Part shown: piece by piece, positions 5,011 through 6,018 of the stretch
How positions within the stretch are numbered: position 1 is the stretch's first letter
Layout: each line of letters starts with the position of its first letter
Assembly (NCBI GenBank): GCA_042096155.1
Contig: JBELMC010000132.1
Coordinates: forward strand, 1 to 6,018
Length of the DNA: 6,018 nt
Origin: Dinoroseobacter sp042096155
Lineage (GTDB): Bacteria; Pseudomonadota; Alphaproteobacteria; Rhodobacterales; Rhodobacteraceae
Direction: 5' to 3'
The notes under the pieces: model-generated
The model's input: only the letters and a program-made list of their open reading frames with translations
The model's database searches: none
Told to the model about the DNA's origin: nothing
Translations under genes and position numbers: made by a program

Positions 5011-6018
5011 TTGGCGTTTTACGAAAACAGGCATGAGCACTACAACGGCGCACTTGTGCTGTTTCAGCGTGATCTTTCTGTCGCCGTGCCAAACTCTAAA
5101 ACGCATCGTCAGCCAAACTGGTACATGCGGCTAAAGATTGCTGGACACAAAGGCTACATTACGCGCAGCACAAAGCTGGCGAAGTACGAAGAAGCATTTG
5201 TGTTTGCGCAGAGTGAGTTCTTGCGTTTGCAGCAGGCGGCGCGGCTTGGGCATAGCTTGGACGAATACACTTTTGAGCAGCACTGGAACGATTGGTACGA
5301 GCGGAACTTGCGCAATGGCACGTGGAAGGAAGAACGCGCACTTTGGCACAAGCGTTACTTCAAAGAGTACTTCTCGCATGCTGACAGTACATCCATGCTG
5401 CTCAATGACATCACCCCGCAACATGCGCATGGGTATTGGGACTGGCGCAAAGCTTATTGGCTGACAGACAAGGGCGCGAAGCTGCACGACTACAATCCAA
5501 AACGACGCGGCAGCAAGACAGGCGGGACAGCGAACGCAAAAGATGTGCCCGCCGTCAAAACCCTGCTGATGGAACAAAGCGCACTAAATCAAATCTTCTA
5601 CGATGCGTTTGAGAAGGGGCGAACGCAGCAAGTGTTTAAGATGCGTGTTGCGGAACGCGGGCAAACGCCAAACAGACGCGCGGGCTTTGATACAGGCAAA
5701 GAGTATCTTGTTCTGGTCCGCAATCTGCGCAGTTACAGGGATTGCGTAGGACGCTTTGCAAGCACTGACTTGAATGCCTGGCACAAGCTGCAACGTGCGC
5801 AGCTTTCCTACTTCGTCATGGTCATGCTGCACAGTGGTGTTCGTGTTGGCGAAGCGCGCGAAATAAAGTGGAGCGACGTTAAGCTGGACGAGGTAGTTGA
5901 GGACGAGGAAGAGCGCATTGCGGAAGTGCGTGTCAGCAAGGCTACGAAAAAGGGGCAAGCGCGCTTTGGACTTGTCGCGTTTACATTCCGGTCTCTGAAC
6001 TCATTTATGCGGCCTTTT
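5011..6018 (+). CDS. Tyrosine recombinase / phage-type integrase (no stop in window, probably interrupted)
   Basis: A continuous open frame of 336 codons from the TTG at 5011 to the window edge; the frame is open back to 4975 but contains no earlier ATG. Tyrosine recombinases cut and rejoin DNA through a 3'-phosphotyrosine to integrate or excise phages and islands. The catalytic domain begins with box I, SGVRVGEAREIKWSDV (275-290), where Arg278 is the first catalytic arginine; VSKATKKGQAR at 308-318 fits the beta-hairpin with the catalytic lysine. The H-x-x-R and Tyr motifs lie beyond the edge. The N-terminal part (YENRHEHYNG, then WYMRLKIAGHKGYI) resembles the arm-binding region of Roseobacter integrases I recall, and supports a start near TTG 5011 (AGG at 5002-5004). 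After residue 319 the protein loses integrase character, where an IS3-like end begins at 5967. Confidence 0.82.
   Translation, partial: MAFYENRHEHYNGALVLFQRDLSVAVPNSKTHRQPNWYMRLKIAGHKGYITRSTKLAKYEEAFVFAQSEFLRLQQAARLGHSLDEYTFEQHWNDWYERNLRNGTWKEERALWHKRYFKEYFSHADSTSMLLNDITPQHAHGYWDWRKAYWLTDKGAKLHDYNPKRRGSKTGGTANAKDVPAVKTLLMEQSALNQIFYDAFEKGRTQQVFKMRVAERGQTPNRRAGFDTGKEYLVLVRNLRSYRDCVGRFASTDLNAWHKLQRAQLSYFVMVMLHSGVRVGEAREIKWSDVKLDEVVEDEEERIAEVRVSKATKKGQARFGLVAFTFRSLNSFMRPF
5967..6018 (+). mobile_element. Possible IS3-family element end inside the integrase gene
   Basis: From 5967 the plus strand reads TGGACTTGTCGCG, matching 12 of 13 bases of the IS3 terminal repeat at the left of the window (TGGACCTGTCGCG, reading from 328 on minus). 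Further on, CATTTA is shared at the same distance from the end. An orfA start would be expected near 6030, just outside the window. The call rests on 52 bases. Confidence 0.45.

Noticed and set aside
5131..5577. Minus-strand open frames across the integrase region
   Set aside because: The plus-strand frame carries integrase motifs over its whole length; the minus frames have none.
1..6018. CRISPR array or toxin-antitoxin/defence operon
   Set aside because: No regularly spaced repeats and no defence-type proteins; the only repeats are the short ones listed.

Overview
The window looks like a chromosomal segment of a marine alphaproteobacterium of the Rhodobacterales/Roseobacter type. The grounds are protein style (a long S9 with an N-terminal extension, a PaaI-type thioesterase next to an ECHDC3-like crotonase, a class 1B SpeD) and a load of insertion-sequence debris. 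Octadecabacter-like genomes fit, but the species cannot be fixed from this sequence alone.

Layout. Positions 1-328 are the inner end of an IS3-family element on the minus strand (OrfA, cut by the window edge, with a programmed-frameshift heptamer). Positions 329-947 hold no intact gene. Within them, 449-719 is a decayed IS256-family transposase (minus strand, one in-frame stop, an internal deletion and a frameshift), followed by an AT-rich stretch with two small inverted repeats. From 948 to 4848 lies a compact core block: an ECHDC3-like crotonase (minus), a divergent PaaI-family thioesterase (plus), then speE and speD (minus, one operon speD-speE with an ATGA overlap), then rplM-rpsI (plus). 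The 312-bp divergent region between speD and rplM carries two perfect TTTAAA-centred palindromes, a direct repeat and hairpin in the presumed speD leader, and a hairpin in the presumed rplM leader. A good intrinsic terminator follows rpsI.

From about 5011 to the right edge runs a long open frame on the plus strand encoding a tyrosine recombinase (phage/island integrase) that starts with TTG and has no stop inside the window. Near its end, at about 5967, the sequence changes into something resembling the terminal inverted repeat of the IS3 element at the left edge. The integrase may therefore be interrupted by a second, related IS3-family element.

How the genes work together: SpeD makes decarboxylated S-adenosylmethionine and SpeE uses it to aminopropylate putrescine to spermidine. 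L13 and S9 are ribosomal proteins of the large and small subunit made from one operon. The crotonase-like protein and the thioesterase act on acyl-CoA-type substrates and share a 57-bp divergent promoter region. The core block is bordered on both sides by mobile DNA, so this is a housekeeping island between an IS-scarred flank and the start of a probable integrated element. I see no CRISPR array, tRNA or rRNA. The most interesting points are the interrupted integrase, the possible translational switch ahead of rplM, the paired palindromes, and the crotonase lacking both catalytic glutamates.
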